From: Arthrobacter sp. V1I7
GTDB lineage: Bacteria > Actinomycetota > Actinomycetes > Actinomycetales > Micrococcaceae
NCBI RefSeq assembly: GCF_030817015.1
Contig: NZ_JAUSYS010000001.1
Span: forward strand, 4,588,001 to 4,652,000
Direction: 5' to 3'
Length of the DNA stretch: 64,000 bases
Position numbers and translations under genes: made by a program. Under the pieces are notes generated by a model. It saw nothing but the letters and a program-made list of their open reading frames with translations, was not told where the DNA came from and did not search any database. This document shows, piece by piece, positions 47,042 to 56,849 of the stretch; position 1 is the stretch's first letter; each line of letters opens with the position of its first letter.

Positions 47042-48637
47042 CTACTGGACTTTGATCTCGGCGAGGCGCAGGCCAAATCCGTAGCGTGTCTTGGGGGCTG
47101 CGAGCTTGGGAAGCGTCTTGATGGACACGATGACGTACTGCGCGGTGACTGGCTCCTGCAAGGAGATGGTGAGATCCGGAGACGTGAAACTGTTGCTTCC
47201 GACCTGCTTTGCTCCCTCCAGGGACGGGCGGTCGTTGGTGAGGACGCTGATATTTCCACCGGAGGCGCCCAGCTGGCTCAACGTCACCGAAGAGACCTGG
47301 GAGGGGCCCTCGAGTTTGACCACCAGCGGCACCTCAGTGGCGAGGCCGCCCCAGTTGTCGGTGGCGAATTCCATGTCGGACCAGTAGCTGGCGCCGTTTC
47401 CGTCAAAGGTTTTGGCCAGATCGGCATCATACGTCCCAGCGAAGTCGAAGTCGCCGCTACGGGTGACTCCCTCGATAGCTGGAGGTCCGGCGACAGGCGC
47501 GGACCCGGCGGTCGACGACGGATTCCCGGAGCCGGCGGCCGGGGTGCTGGCCGAGGAAGTGCCGGCGGCAGGCTGCGGGCCGCTCTTGAAGAGGCTGCCG
47601 AGGTTGGTCACGGCAAAAATCAGGCCCACGACCAGGACGGCTGCCAGCAATCCGCCGACGAGCCAGCGCATGGAGCGGGGTTCGCGGCCGGGCCCTTCGT
47701 CCTCTTCGTAGTCATCCTCATCCGTCTCGGCCTTCCGCGCAGCAGCGGGAAAATTGCGCGGCGTGCGGTCCTGTTCCGCGGGAAGCAGGACTTCACCGGC
47801 GGCGTTCCCAGCTGCGGGCTGAGCCTGTTGGGTCCGGCGATCCTCTTCAGCGGACCCGTCATAGTGGTAGTCGTCATCGGACCACAAGGAAACCTTCGGT
47901 TCGTCCGCGGATGCTTCCGGACCGGGTTGCGCCGGGGCGGAAGGCACACCCGGCTGCATTGTGGTCGGCTGAGAAGCGCCCGCTTTCTGAACCGGCTGGG
48001 GAGCCGTCGTGTGCGGCGACGCCGTCCGGGGTGCGGTCATCGGGGGCCTCTTAGGCCCACTCGCAGCAGCCATCCCGGCTGCGGCGGCTGCCGCAGCTCC
48101 GGCGGGCGGTGACAGGGGCGACGTCGGGCGAGAGGGTTCGCGGGACGGCTGGACCGGCGGAGACTGTGGCTCGGCGGCCGCCCGAGGCTGCTGTCCGTAG
48201 TCGATGTAACCGGCGTCGACTTCCTCATCGTCATAGAGGCCGTCGTAGGTTTCGGGTTCTTTGGAGCGGGCCTGTCCGAAGATCTCGCTGCCCAGCGTGT
48301 CCGTGAAGAACGGTTCGACGTACGGAGGGTTGGAGGAGACCACAAGATCCAGCAAGTCGGCCGCGGGGGTGTGGTTGGTGATGAGGTACGTGGTGAGGTC
48401 GCTGACGCCCAGATCGAGGATCTGCACGTGTCCCGGCCGTTCTCCCGTCGCCACCTCGCGGGCACTCCTGGCCACCTGGTCGGCGTTGTCCGGGCCGGCC
48501 ACCAGGATGCTCACGGAACGGTTGAGCACCTGGTCGACGCCGTCCAGCACCAGATCCTGGTCATGCGAAGTCAGTACGGTGGCAGTGACCTTATAACGGC
48601 CACCTAGTACTGATCCGACATCGATCGGGTGGGACAC
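47042..48637 (-). CDS. MviN-associated pseudokinase with membrane anchor and discoidin-like ectodomain
   Basis: This 531-residue protein starts at a GTG after AGGAGG. Residues 1-115 resemble a kinase N-lobe (VGSVLGGRYKVTATVLTSHDQD) and a small C-lobe remnant, but lack the HRD and DFG motifs and a clear catalytic Lys. A long Pro/Ala-rich linker follows, a membrane helix lies near 331-351 (LVGGLLAAVLVVGLIFAV), and the C-terminal 150 residues look like a beta-sandwich of the F5/8 type. In Mycobacterium tuberculosis these parts form the C-terminus of MviN (Rv3910), where the phosphorylated pseudokinase binds FhaA. Here it is a separate gene 170 bp downstream of murJ. Confidence 0.8.
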   Translation of the reverse strand: MSHPIDVGSVLGGRYKVTATVLTSHDQDLVLDGVDQVLNRSVSILVAGPDNADQVARSAREVATGERPGHVQILDLGVSDLTTYLITNHTPAADLLDLVVSSNPPYVEPFFTDTLGSEIFGQARSKEPETYDGLYDDEEVDAGYIDYGQQPRAAAEPQSPPVQPSREPSRPTSPLSPPAGAAAAAAAGMAAASGPKRPPMTAPRTASPHTTAPQPVQKAGASQPTTMQPGVPSAPAQPGPEASADEPKVSLWSDDDYHYDGSAEEDRRTQQAQPAAGNAAGEVLLPAEQDRTPRNFPAAARKAETDEDDYEEDEGPGREPRSMRWLVGGLLAAVLVVGLIFAVTNLGSLFKSGPQPAAGTSSASTPAAGSGNPSSTAGSAPVAGPPAIEGVTRSGDFDFAGTYDADLAKTFDGNGASYWSDMEFATDNWGGLATEVPLVVKLEGPSQVSSVTLSQLGASGGNISVLTNDRPSLEGAKQVGSNSFTSPDLTISLQEPVTAQYVIVSIKTLPKLAAPKTRYGFGLRLAEIKVQ

Positions 48638-48807
48638 GGGCTCCTCCTAGACTGTCCGGGAACTGCCGGCCTGACCACTTCATCAGTGACCGCAAGCCCC
48701 CGGTAAAGCCGGTTGACCCCTGGTCTGCAACTCCCCTTGTTAGTCTTCGATCCTAGCGGATCCAGTGTCCCCGCCGCGGAAGCACGGCGCCGGTACAGGT
48801 CCAGGCC

Positions 48808-50916
48808 TTATTTTTTCTTCTTACGGCCGAATGGGAAATACGGATTGTGACCTGCCGGGCCCTGGTACGTCCGACGGCCCGGCAGTGGGACGTTGCCCCG
48901 GCCGAGACCGCCCTCGGCCGAACTGGGCAGGTCTTCGGCCGGCAGGTACCCGCCCTCGGGCCCGCCTGGCCAGCCGGCGCGTTCCTCGTGCCCCCGGATG
49001 TCCGGGCCGGCCCGGAAGGACGCGGCGTCGAACTCACCGGAAATTCTGGGGATCAGCCCCGTGTCCACCGAGACGGTGGCCCGTTCCGGCCGGGCCGGGA
49101 CCGTTCCGGCGCCCTCAGAGGCCGGGCCACCGGCGCTGCCGCCGGCGACGCCTCCCTCGGCACCTCCCTCGGCGGCCGGGCCGGATTCGGTCTTTGAATC
49201 GCGCCGGAACCGGCCCAGCAGGGGCTGCAGCAGGTCCCGCAGTTCGGTGACGCGGAAGAGTTTCAATAGGACAAGGTAGGCGGCAAGCATGAGGGGGCCG
49301 ACGACGACGATCGCCACCAGTGCCGCAAGAGGGCTGCTCCAGGCGAACCCGTCCGGGCTGTAACTGCCCAGCAGCCACAAGGCCAGGGCGCCGACGAGGG
49401 CGGAGCCAAGGGCAGCGTAGCCCATCCTGATGTAGGAATTGATGATCCGAGGGCCGTCCAGGTGGCCCAGGAGCCGGCGCAGGAAGATGGCGCTCACGAT
49501 CACGGACAGGATGTTCCCGCCGGTATAGAGGATGGCGATGGCGAAGATGATCTGATCAAACGGCAGGAACTGGATCAGGAAGGCCGCCACCACGTTGACG
49601 AGCGCCAGCACCAGCTGGATGAAGAACGGCGTCCGTGCATCCTCGTTGGCGTAGAACACCCGGGACATCATGAAATTTGCGCTCATGAACGGGGTGCTGA
49701 GGGCAAGGATCGTCAGCGTCTGGGCCAGCATGACACCGTCCTGACGTTCCCCTCCGGAGAAGAACATGCCCAGCGGTCCGGCGAGGGCGAACAGCGCCAG
49801 TGCCCCGAAGACCGTCGCTACGGCCATGGTCCTCAATCCGTGCGACAGCGCATTGCGCAGTTCGTTGTGGTTCCCGTCCTGGGACGCCCGGGTCATGCGG
49901 TTGAAGAGCACCGTGGCAAGGGACAGCGCGATGATCGAGTGCGGCAGCAGGTAAAGCTGGCTGGCCACTTCCAGCACGGCGTTTCCCGGCAGGGTGTCCG
50001 CCGCGGGGTCACCGGTTTGTTCCAGGCGGAGGCGTTCGGCACCCGGGATAGTGGCGATGCGCATGACATAGAGGAAGGCCAACTGCCCGACGGCGGCCGT
50101 CGCCAGGGTCCAGACACTCAATCTGGCGGCCTGCCCCAGTCCCACCCCGCGCCAGCCAAAGCGCGGCCGCAGCCCGAGCCGGAGCCGGAACACCGGGACC
50201 AGCAGAATGGCGGTCTGGGCCACCACTCCGATAGTGGAGAACCCGGCCACCAGGAAGGTCTGGAACGAGTCCCAGGTGTCAATCGTGTGGGGGTTGGCGG
50301 CGTTGGCACCCATGATGCCAATGAACATGCCCAGTCCTGCAATCGCCACGATATTGTTCAGGATCGGAGCCCACATCGCGGGCCCGAAGGCGCCGTTGGC
50401 ATTGAGGATCTGGGTGAGCAGGGCGTACAGGCCGTAGAAGAAGATCTGCGGGAGGCACCAGAACGCGAAGGTGACAGCAAGGGCCTTTTGCTGCGGCGAA
50501 TAGTCCTGGGTGGTCAGTTCGATGACCCAGGGCGCCAGCAGAGTGACGAGCAGCGTGAGGGAGAGCAGGACCAGCACGGCCAGGGTCAGGAGCCGGCTGA
50601 CGTAATCCGCACCCCGGTCCGGAGCCCTGCTGGCCTTGATGATCTGGGGCACCAGGACGGCATTGAAGACGCCGCCTGCCACCAGCAGGAAAATCAGGTT
50701 CGGCAGGTTGTTCGCGTTGATGAACGTGTCGTTGACCGTGGAGCCAAGACCCAGGGCGGCTGCCAGCAGCCAGGTCTTGCCGAACCCCAGGAAGCGCGAG
50801 ACGAGGGTGCCCGCGGCCATGATCGCGCTGGAACGGGCTTCTCCGGTGTGGACAGCTTTGGGATCGGCGGGACCGGAGGGCGAGGGAGTGGGTTCGGCTG
50901 ATGACATCGTCTTCAT
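48808..50916 (-). CDS. murJ: Lipid II flippase MurJ (MviN)
   Basis: This 702-residue MOP-superfamily flippase moves lipid II across the membrane for wall synthesis. About fourteen membrane segments are seen, with GFGKTWLLAAALGLG, NLIFLLVAGGVFNAVLVP and RVFYANEDARTPFFIQL as family landmarks. The C-terminal 140 residues are Gly/Glu/Pro-rich and end with FGRKKKK. The start is the ATG at 50916 with a weak ribosome-binding site; a second ATG lies three codons in. It lacks the C-terminal pseudokinase of mycobacterial MviN, which is encoded by the next gene. Confidence 0.93.
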   Translation of the reverse strand: MKTMSSAEPTPSPSGPADPKAVHTGEARSSAIMAAGTLVSRFLGFGKTWLLAAALGLGSTVNDTFINANNLPNLIFLLVAGGVFNAVLVPQIIKASRAPDRGADYVSRLLTLAVLVLLSLTLLVTLLAPWVIELTTQDYSPQQKALAVTFAFWCLPQIFFYGLYALLTQILNANGAFGPAMWAPILNNIVAIAGLGMFIGIMGANAANPHTIDTWDSFQTFLVAGFSTIGVVAQTAILLVPVFRLRLGLRPRFGWRGVGLGQAARLSVWTLATAAVGQLAFLYVMRIATIPGAERLRLEQTGDPAADTLPGNAVLEVASQLYLLPHSIIALSLATVLFNRMTRASQDGNHNELRNALSHGLRTMAVATVFGALALFALAGPLGMFFSGGERQDGVMLAQTLTILALSTPFMSANFMMSRVFYANEDARTPFFIQLVLALVNVVAAFLIQFLPFDQIIFAIAILYTGGNILSVIVSAIFLRRLLGHLDGPRIINSYIRMGYAALGSALVGALALWLLGSYSPDGFAWSSPLAALVAIVVVGPLMLAAYLVLLKLFRVTELRDLLQPLLGRFRRDSKTESGPAAEGGAEGGVAGGSAGGPASEGAGTVPARPERATVSVDTGLIPRISGEFDAASFRAGPDIRGHEERAGWPGGPEGGYLPAEDLPSSAEGGLGRGNVPLPGRRTYQGPAGHNPYFPFGRKKKK

Positions 50917-50976
50917 CGTCTCACCCGGTCATGGCTTTGTGGCTATCCGTGGCCTGTCCCAGCCGCTTCGGCGCCT

Positions 50977-51534
50977 CTAGCGTTGTTCCGGAAGGACTTC
51001 CTTGGCGAGATCCGCGATGCGGCGCTCGTTCGAAAAGGAGAGTTTTCGTGCCAGTTCCTGGATGGGAACCCAGGCGACGTCCACGGCTTCCTTGTCCGGA
51101 TCGTTTTCGATCGTGAGTTCCCCGCCGGTGGCCTGCAGCAGGTAATGGTGGACGGTCTTGTGGACGCGGTGCCCGCTGACGGTAAACCAGTAATCGATAC
51201 TGCCCAGCGGCGCGAGAATCTTGCCCTCTATCCCGGTTTCCTCGGCGATCTCACGCACCGCGGCTTCCTCGTTGCTTTCCTGGCCTTCCGGATGGCCTTT
51301 CGGCAGGCACCATTCCAGCCGGCCGCCCCGGTTGAGGCGGGCGATGATGGCAACGCGCAAAGCGGCGTCGGATGTGTCCACAACGACGCCGCCGGCGGAG
51401 ATCTCCTCCACGGTCGGCAGGGATGCCTGTCCCGAGTGCTGGACAGGCGCGACGTTGGCACCGATTGCCGATGGCAACGGTGCGGTTGTCCTCCTGCCGG
51501 GAGCGCTGGGTACGGGATGAGCCATGAAGTCCAC
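50977..51534 (-). CDS. Nudix hydrolase
   Basis: This 185-residue protein has a flexible N-terminus (about 45 residues) and a Nudix domain with the box GHPEGQESNEEAAVREIAEETGI (GX5EX7REUXEEXGU satisfied). EISAGGVVVD opens the domain. The family hydrolyses nucleoside diphosphate-X compounds; the substrate is unknown. The gene is adjacent to murJ on the same strand (60 bp) and divergent from the CCA-adding enzyme, the same arrangement as in mycobacteria (Rv3907c-Rv3910 region). Confidence 0.9.
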   Translation of the reverse strand: MDFMAHPVPSAPGRRTTAPLPSAIGANVAPVQHSGQASLPTVEEISAGGVVVDTSDAALRVAIIARLNRGGRLEWCLPKGHPEGQESNEEAAVREIAEETGIEGKILAPLGSIDYWFTVSGHRVHKTVHHYLLQATGGELTIENDPDKEAVDVAWVPIQELARKLSFSNERRIADLAKEVLPEQR

Positions 51535-51707
51535 TCTAACGACTCTTGTCCGCTGTTGATGACCTCAACATGACAGGAAAGTGGACGGCCGGAAAAGTGG
51601 TCGCCGGCAGCGCTCTGTGAGCATGGGGCCGTTGCTAAGCTGCGTACGGTGCCGGGTAATGCCGGTTCGGTTTTCTGCAGGGTCCGAGAAACTATGCTTA
51701 AGAAACT

Positions 51708-53207
51708 ATGGCGCACGCACATCACAAGACTGACTCGCACACTGTTGACTTCCAGGTGGACCCGGTGGTTCTGGAGCTCGGGCAGCGGTTCGTGGACGCC
51801 GGCCATGAACTCTCCCTCGTCGGCGGGCCCGTGCGTGACCTGTTCCTGGGCCGCGTCTCCCCCGACCTGGATTTCACCACGGATGCCACCCCGGACCAGA
51901 CGGTGGCCCTGATCAAGAAGTGGGCGGATAACTACTGGGAGATCGGCCGGGCCTTCGGCACGATCGGGATGCGCAAGTCCGGTTTCCAGATCGAAATCAC
52001 CACGTACCGCGCCGAAGCCTACGATCCCGACTCGCGCAAACCGGTGGTGGCCTTCGGACATTCCCTGACCGATGACCTGCTCCGCCGGGACTTCACGATC
52101 AATGCGATGGCCCTGCGCCTGCCGGACCTGGAGCTGGTGGACCCCTTCGGCGGCGTCCGCGACCTGCACGGCTCCATCCTTGCCACGCCGGGAACCCCGG
52201 AGACCTCCTTCTCCGACGACCCGCTGCGCATGATGCGCGCGGCCCGGTTTGCCGCCCAGCTGGGCGTGGCGGTCCATGAAGACGTCCGCGCAGCCATGAC
52301 CCGGATGGCGGAACGGATCACTATGATCTCCGCCGAACGCGTGCGGGAGGAGCTGGTCAAGCTCATCTGCGCTGCCCATCCCCGGGCCGGCGTGGACCTG
52401 CTGGTCGACACCGGACTGGCCGAGTTCGTGCTGCCTGAGGTCGCCGCACTCCGCCTGGAGGCCGATGAGCACCACCGCCACAAGGATGTGTACCAGCATT
52501 CCCTCCAGGTCCTGGAGCAGGCCGCCACCCTGGAGACCGATGCCGACGGCGCCGTTCCCGGCCCCGACTTCGCGCTGCGGTTCGCTGCCCTGATGCACGA
52601 CGTCGGAAAGCCGGCCACGCGCCGCTTCGAACCGGGCGGCGCGGTGAGCTTCCGGCACCACGACATGGTGGGCTCCAAACTGACGGCAAAACGTATGAAG
52701 GCGCTCCGCTTCGACAACGACACGATCAAGGCGGTGGCCCGTCTTGTCGAGTTGCACATGCGGTTCTACGGGTACGGCGACGCCGGCTGGAGCGACTCCG
52801 CCGTCCGCCGCTACGTCACCGACGCGGGACCCCTCCTGGAGCGGTTGCACCGGCTCACCCGCTCGGACGTGACCACGCGCAACCAGCGCAAGGCGGAGCG
52901 GCTGTCCTTCGCCTATGACGACCTGGAATCCAGGATTGCGAGCCTGCGCGAGCAGGAATCCCTCGAGGCCGTCCGTCCCGACCTGGACGGCGGACAGATC
53001 ATGGCGCTGCTGGGCCTCAAGCCCGGTCCCGTCGTCGGCCGGGCCTACAAGTTCCTGCTGGAAGAGCGGATGGAACACGGCCCGCTGGACCCGGACGTAG
53101 CCGTGGCCAAACTGCGCGAGTGGTGGGCTGCCCAACCGGAGTCTGCTCCCGATGAAAAAACCGGAGCCAACCCCGCCGTCGAACCGTCCACAACTGAGGA
53201 GTCCTAA
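51708..53207 (+). CDS. CCA tRNA nucleotidyltransferase
   Basis: This 499-residue class II nucleotidyltransferase adds CCA to tRNA 3' ends. The head domain has GGPVRDLFLGR and the catalytic DLDF; DDLLRRDFTINAMAL and RMMRAARFAAQLG are the base-selection and neck motifs. An HD domain (FAALMHDVGKP) follows, as in many bacterial enzymes. It is needed here because tRNA-Leu and tRNA-Ile in this window do not encode CCA. The next gene starts right after its stop codon. Confidence 0.95.
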   Translation: MAHAHHKTDSHTVDFQVDPVVLELGQRFVDAGHELSLVGGPVRDLFLGRVSPDLDFTTDATPDQTVALIKKWADNYWEIGRAFGTIGMRKSGFQIEITTYRAEAYDPDSRKPVVAFGHSLTDDLLRRDFTINAMALRLPDLELVDPFGGVRDLHGSILATPGTPETSFSDDPLRMMRAARFAAQLGVAVHEDVRAAMTRMAERITMISAERVREELVKLICAAHPRAGVDLLVDTGLAEFVLPEVAALRLEADEHHRHKDVYQHSLQVLEQAATLETDADGAVPGPDFALRFAALMHDVGKPATRRFEPGGAVSFRHHDMVGSKLTAKRMKALRFDNDTIKAVARLVELHMRFYGYGDAGWSDSAVRRYVTDAGPLLERLHRLTRSDVTTRNQRKAERLSFAYDDLESRIASLREQESLEAVRPDLDGGQIMALLGLKPGPVVGRAYKFLLEERMEHGPLDPDVAVAKLREWWAAQPESAPDEKTGANPAVEPSTTEES

Positions 53208-53792
53208 GTGATTGCACCGACGTACGCCCCACGCCCGCAGTTGTGGATCCTGCGGCACGGCGAAACCGAGTGGTCAAAGAGCGGGCAGTACACCGGTCTG
53301 ACCGACCTTCCCCTGACCGTGGAAGGGGAGCAGCAGGCTGTCGAGGCGCGCAAGGTGCTCGACGCCGTCGACTTTGACCTCGTGCTGACCTCGCCCCTCC
53401 GGCGGGCGCGCCGGACGGCGGAACTGGCCGGCTACCCGGGCGCCCAGCTGGAGCCGCTGGCCGTCGAGTGGGATTACGGCGACTACGAGGGCATCAGCTC
53501 GGACCTCATCCGCAAGGACAACCCGGACTATCTGATCTGGACGCACGGTGTGCCGAACGGTGAATCGCTCGACGACGTCGCCGCGCGGGCCGACAAGATC
53601 GTGGCACGTGTGCTCGAGTCCGGCCTGGACAATGTCCTGATGGTGGCGCACGGCCACTTTTCCCGGATCCTCACCGCCCGTTGGCTGGGCCTGGATCCGA
53701 GCGAGGGCCGGCACTTCATCCTGGGAACCGCAAAAGTCTGCACCTTGGGCTGGGATAAGAAGACGCCGGCCGTGGTCCGCTGGGGCCTGTAA
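53208..53792 (+). CDS. Histidine phosphatase family protein
   Basis: This 194-residue phosphoglycerate-mutase-like phosphatase has LRHGETEWSKSGQYTG (catalytic His), SPLRRARRTAEL, EWDYGDYEG and VAHGHFSRIL (second His). It starts at a GTG immediately after the stop of the CCA enzyme gene, so it is co-translated. The substrate is unknown; in this superfamily they include sugar phosphates and cobalamin precursors. Confidence 0.92.
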   Translation: MIAPTYAPRPQLWILRHGETEWSKSGQYTGLTDLPLTVEGEQQAVEARKVLDAVDFDLVLTSPLRRARRTAELAGYPGAQLEPLAVEWDYGDYEGISSDLIRKDNPDYLIWTHGVPNGESLDDVAARADKIVARVLESGLDNVLMVAHGHFSRILTARWLGLDPSEGRHFILGTAKVCTLGWDKKTPAVVRWGL

Positions 53793-53894
53793 CTGCGGTT
53801 CAAGCTGATGCCCGGGGTTCCCTCGAGGACGCCGGGCCGGCGGGCGGCCGGGGGGCCGGTCTGAACCAGCAGCTCCCCCGGTAGGCTCTAGGGC

Positions 53895-55366
53895 ATGCAG
53901 GAGACAAAGCCGCCGGAGCACCGCAAGCGCGTCCGACTGGTCATCCCGAGCCGCAGCGACCGGTTCCTGCGGAACTTCACGGAACTGATCGGGGGGCCCA
54001 TGGGCCACCACGCGGCGCCCGGCGTCGTCTCCCCCGGATTCTTTACCGTGGAACGCGTCCTGATCATGCTTACCGTGCTGGCCGCCCTGCTCGGGATCCT
54101 CCTCAAGTCCTACTGCCGGACCAAGGGCTGGGAATCGCCGGGGCAGTTCTATTCGACGTGTTACTCGGACTTCCCCGCACTGTTCCGGAACCGTGGGCTC
54201 GGTGACGGTGCTTTCCCGTTCGTGTCCAGGGAAACGTTCTTCGAGGATCCCGTGCTGATGGGCCTCGTCGCTGGCGCGACGGCGCTCCTGGTGCCGGGCG
54301 AAGGGGCCACCAGCGGCCGCCTCCTGACGTACTTCGATGTCAACGCCGCCCTGATCGCCGCCGTCTGGATCGTCACGGTGCTGGCCACGGCGCGCATGGC
54401 CCATCGGCGGACGTGGGATGCGGCCATGGTGGCAGTCGCGCCCGGCATTGTGCTAGCAGGAACCATCAACTGGGACATGTGGGCAGTCGGACTGCTGGCG
54501 CCCTGGGCATGTACTTCCTCTCGCGGAACAAAGTCGTGTTGGCGGGGATCTTCATCGGCCTCGGCACGGCCACCAAGCCCTACCCGATGCTGATCCTGGG
54601 TGCTGTTCTCCTGCTGGCCCTCCGGACGGGCCGCTTTCGCCCGCTGCTGGTCACGGTGGCGTCCGCCGCCGCCGCCTGGCTCGCCGTCAACCTGCCGGTG
54701 GCCGCCCTCAATGCGGAGGGCTGGAAGTATTTCTACGAATTCACCCGGGACCGGCCCGCCGGATACAGCTCGCCATGGTTTGCCTACAACCTCGTCGCCG
54801 GACGCCTTGGCTGGCCGCCCCTGCAGGCCGAAGCCATCAACACCCTGGCCCTGAACCTCTTTGTCCTGGCCTGCGTCCTGATCGCCGTACTGGCGCTGAC
54901 AGCACCGCGGCGGCCCCGGCTCGCCCAGTTGGTCTTCCTGATCGTGGCGGCGTTCATCCTGACCAATAAGGTCTACTCACCCCAGTTCGTGCTCTGGCTC
55001 ATTCCGCTGCTCGCCCTCGCCCGGCCCCGCTGGCGCGACTTCCTGATCTGGCAAACGATTGAGGGCCTGCACTGGGCCGCCATCTGGATGTATCTTGGGC
55101 AGGTGACGAGCGGTGGGGTGTCCCAGCACAATATCGACATGCCGTACTACGTCCTGGCCGTGGTGTTCCATATGCTGGCCACGGGGTACCTGATGGCGCG
55201 CGTGGCCTGGGATGTCTGGGACCCCGGCTACGACATTATCCGGCGCCACGACATGGATGACCCCCAGGGCGGACCCTTCGACCGGGCCCCGGACTGGCTC
55301 CGGATTGACCCCGCCCGGCCGTCGGCATCAGTGCTCCCGTGGCGGAAAGCCACAGCCGATGCCTGA
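53895..55366 (+). pseudogene. Mannosyltransferase-like GT87/DUF2029 membrane protein, frameshifted
   Basis: Two frames make one polytopic membrane protein. The first (53895-54593) is native up to GTINWDMWAVGLLA near 54500; the second carries on with LGMYFLSRNKVVLAGIFIGLGTATKPYPM to the TGA at 55364-55366. The switch at CTGGCGCCCTGGGC fits loss of one base in a G/C run. Intact, it would have about 490 residues and about ten membrane helices, resembling DUF2029/GT87 polyprenol-phosphate-mannose-dependent mannosyltransferases. A sequencing error is as likely as a true mutation, since codon quality is good on both sides. Its end overlaps the next gene by 8 nt. Confidence 0.75.
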
Positions 55367-56798
55367 CGTCGCCGTCGTCGGCTCCGGCCCCAATGGACTC
55401 GCCGCAGCGGTGACGCTCGCCCGTGCCGGGCTCAGGGTGCATGTCTATGAGGCGGCCGCGGCGCCAGGCGGCGGGGTGCGTACCTCGGAGCTGATGGAAC
55501 CCGGCCACCTCCATGACGTCTGCTCGGCGGTGCACCCGATGGTCCTGGCTTCCCCGTTCTTCCGGGAGTTCGGGCTGGCGCGGCGGATCCGGCTGGAGGT
55601 GCCCGAGGTTTCGTACGGTTCACCGCTCGACGGCGGCCGTGCAGCCCTGGCATACCGCTCCCTGGAACGGACCGCCGCCGGGCTGGGCCGGGACGGCGCC
55701 GCGTTCCGCAAGCTCATGGCCCCGCTCGTGGACCGGGTGGACGGCATAGCGGACCTGACCCTCAACCAGCTGCTCCGGGTGCCACGGGACCCCGTGGCGG
55801 CCGGACTGTTCGGTCTGCGCACCCTGGAACTGGGATCCCGGCTCTGGGGGCTCAGATTTCGTGAAGACCTGGCGCCGGCCCTCCTGGCCGGGGTCGCGGC
55901 ACATGCCGTGTCACCGCTGCCGGCGCTGGCCGCCGCGGGCACAGGACTCATGCTGGGAGCACTGGCGCATGCCGACGGCTGGCCGGTGCCGCGCGGCGGC
56001 TCAGCAGCCATCGCCGAGGCCATGATCGCGGACCTCGAGGCCCACGGCGGCGTGGTGGAAACGGAGGCGCGGATCGACTCCCTGGCAGAGCTTCCCCCGG
56101 TCCGGGCCACCCTGCTGGACGTCGCACCGCCCGGACTGCTCCGGCTGGCGGCCGGAAGACTCCCCGACCGGTACCGGCGGGCCCTCGAGTCGTTCCGCTT
56201 CGGAAATGGCGCCTGCAAGGTCGACTTCATCCTCTCCGGCCCGGTGCCCTGGGCTGCCCCGGGGCTTGCCGACGCCGGCACCATTCACGTGGGCGGCACC
56301 CGCGACGAAATGGCCGAGGCGGAGAACCTGGTCGCCGCAGGCCGGCATCCGGAGCGGCCCTACGTGCTGGTTTCCCAGCCGTCACGCTTCGACGCCTCTC
56401 GCGCGCCCGCGGGACGGCACATCCTCTGGAGCTACTGCCACGTTCCCGCCGGTTCCACCGTAGACATGGGCGAGGCCGTGATTGCCCAACTGGAGCGCTT
56501 CGCGCCGGGGTTCCGTGACGTCGTCGTGCGGTACCAGGTAACGACGGCGGCCGCGCTGGCGGACTACAACGAGAACTATGTCGGCGGTGATTTCATTGCG
56601 GGCCTGATGGACCTCCGCGGCCTGGTCCAACGCCCGGTTCTCGGCCCGGTCCCGTGGCGGACCCCGCTCACGGGCGTGTACCTCTGCTCCTCGTCGACGC
56701 CCCCGGGTCCCGGGGTGACCGGAATGCCGGGATTCCACGCCGCAAGATATGCCTTGAAGGACATATTTGGGCTTGGGGTGCCGACCCTCGGGATTTAG
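55359..56798 (+). CDS. Phytoene dehydrogenase-like FAD oxidoreductase
   Basis: This 479-residue flavoprotein starts at the ATG at 55359 (MPDVAVVGSGPNGLAAAVTLARAG), which overlaps the preceding gene; the FAD-binding dinucleotide fold is at the very N-terminus. EAAAAPGGGVRT is the second FAD motif, and GVYLCSSSTPPGPGVTGMPGFHAA is the C-terminal FAD contact. The family includes carotenoid desaturases and related oxidoreductases. No carotenoid genes are nearby, so the substrate is unknown. Confidence 0.88.
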   Translation: MPDVAVVGSGPNGLAAAVTLARAGLRVHVYEAAAAPGGGVRTSELMEPGHLHDVCSAVHPMVLASPFFREFGLARRIRLEVPEVSYGSPLDGGRAALAYRSLERTAAGLGRDGAAFRKLMAPLVDRVDGIADLTLNQLLRVPRDPVAAGLFGLRTLELGSRLWGLRFREDLAPALLAGVAAHAVSPLPALAAAGTGLMLGALAHADGWPVPRGGSAAIAEAMIADLEAHGGVVETEARIDSLAELPPVRATLLDVAPPGLLRLAAGRLPDRYRRALESFRFGNGACKVDFILSGPVPWAAPGLADAGTIHVGGTRDEMAEAENLVAAGRHPERPYVLVSQPSRFDASRAPAGRHILWSYCHVPAGSTVDMGEAVIAQLERFAPGFRDVVVRYQVTTAAALADYNENYVGGDFIAGLMDLRGLVQRPVLGPVPWRTPLTGVYLCSSSTPPGPGVTGMPGFHAARYALKDIFGLGVPTLGI

Positions 56799-56849
56799 GG
56801 CTTCGAGGCCGGCTTGCCGTCGAGCATGCTGGCGCCCGTATCCCGCAGC

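Noticed and set aside
49462..50901. 479-residue plus-strand frame opposite murJ
   Set aside because: Gln/Glu/His/Gly-rich shadow of a membrane protein gene, without a ribosome-binding site.
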